Below are positions 21,968 through 22,268 of a DNA stretch of 22,268 bases, in pieces. The position numbers and the translations under genes are program-made. Below the pieces are notes generated by a model. The model saw only the letters and a program-made list of their open reading frames with translations, did no database searches and was not told where the DNA came from. The DNA is from CAZJBP01 sp964544115. GTDB taxonomy: Bacteria; Verrucomicrobiota; Kiritimatiellia; UBA8416; JADHWI01. Numbering within the stretch: the stretch's first letter is position 1; every line of letters begins with the position of its first letter. The stretch is from positions 1 to 22,268 of the forward strand of contig CAZJBP010000047.1 of the NCBI GenBank assembly GCA_964544115.1, written 5' to 3'.

Positions 21968-22268
21968 ATGAGAATAGCCATTGCCAGCGGAAAGGGTGGA
22001 ACCGGGAAGACAACGGTCGCTGTGAACCTTGCCTGTGTTCTTGCGGACAGCGGTCAAACGGTTCAGTACCTCGATTGCGACGTCGAAGAGCCGAACGGCC
22101 ATATCTTCCTCAAACCAGAGATCACAGCCACTGAACCGGTCGGCATTCCCGTGCCCGTGGTGGACGAGAAGAAGTGCACGGGGTGCCGCAAGTGCGCCGA
22201 GGTCTGCCAGTATCATGCCATCGCGGTCCTGAAGAAGCCCCTGGTCTTCGCCGAGCTCTGCCACGGGT
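21968..22268 (+). CDS. MinD/Mrp-type ATPase with ferredoxin insert (3' end outside window)
   Basis: The first 100 residues of a P-loop ATPase. Deviant Walker A GKGGTGKTT spans 8-16, then LDCDVEEPNGHIFL, and a ferredoxin-like 4Fe-4S motif C-x2-C-x2-C-x3-C at C70, C73, C76 and C80 (KCTGCRKCAEVC), with a further Cys at 98. This matches the MinD-superfamily ATPases with inserted ferredoxin domain found in the orp gene clusters of Desulfovibrio and other anaerobes, where they are thought to act in cluster assembly. A second member often follows directly. The ATG at 21968 lacks a strong Shine-Dalgarno. The gene continues beyond position 22268. Confidence 0.9.
   Translation, partial: MRIAIASGKGGTGKTTVAVNLACVLADSGQTVQYLDCDVEEPNGHIFLKPEITATEPVGIPVPVVDEKKCTGCRKCAEVCQYHAIAVLKKPLVFAELCHG

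Overview
The window is GC-rich bacterial DNA packed with genes on both strands. It has no rRNA, tRNA, CRISPR array, transposase or integrase that I could recognise. Gene content points to an anaerobe. The right end carries an orange-protein (ORP/Mrp-type) cluster of a kind known from strict anaerobes, under a sigma-54 activator. The secreted formylglycine-generating-enzyme-like protein with an acidic Gly/Glu/Asp tail is the sort of protein I associate with PVC-type or related uncultured phyla (Kiritimatiellota, Lentisphaerota, Hydrogenedentota). That phylum guess is inference from style, not proof.

Layout. (1) 1-6136, minus strand: a six-gene operon with a VTT/DedA-type membrane protein, then EboB (TatD-like hydrolase), EboC (UbiA prenyltransferase), EboF (alkaline-phosphatase superfamily), EboD (3-dehydroquinate-synthase-like) and EboE (TIM-barrel, cut by the window edge). 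Genes are coupled by 1-4 bp overlaps. This is the ebo cluster, known from scytonemin-making cyanobacteria, other bacteria and eustigmatophyte plastids; its chemistry is still not settled. No eboA is visible. (2) 6197-8186, plus strand, divergent from ebo: a family-2 O-methyltransferase and a GT2 glycosyltransferase. (3) 8378-14655, plus strand: a likely five-gene operon of secreted FGE-fold protein, large polytopic membrane protein, O-antigen-ligase family protein, and two small related membrane proteins. It looks like an envelope polysaccharide or glycoconjugate locus.

(4) 17852-14681, minus strand: cbiM-cbiQ-cbiO, an ECF-type cobalt/nickel importer, followed by a dCMP deaminase. (5) 18044-22268, plus strand, divergent from cbiM: DUF134 regulator, DUF202 membrane protein, PAS-containing sigma-54 activator, two NifX/NafY-like dinitrogenase-cofactor-family proteins, two DUF5320 Gly/Met-rich small proteins, and the start of a MinD/Mrp-type ATPase with a ferredoxin insert. 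The module resembles the sigma-54-controlled orp operons of Desulfovibrio. A -24-like element and an upstream inverted repeat lie in the gap before the first NifX-like gene.

The most interesting regions are the rearranged ebo operon with its membrane-protein leader and divergent tailoring genes, the FGE-fold protein without catalytic cysteines that heads the polysaccharide operon, the tandem small membrane paralogs, and the regulatory architecture of the ORP cluster.
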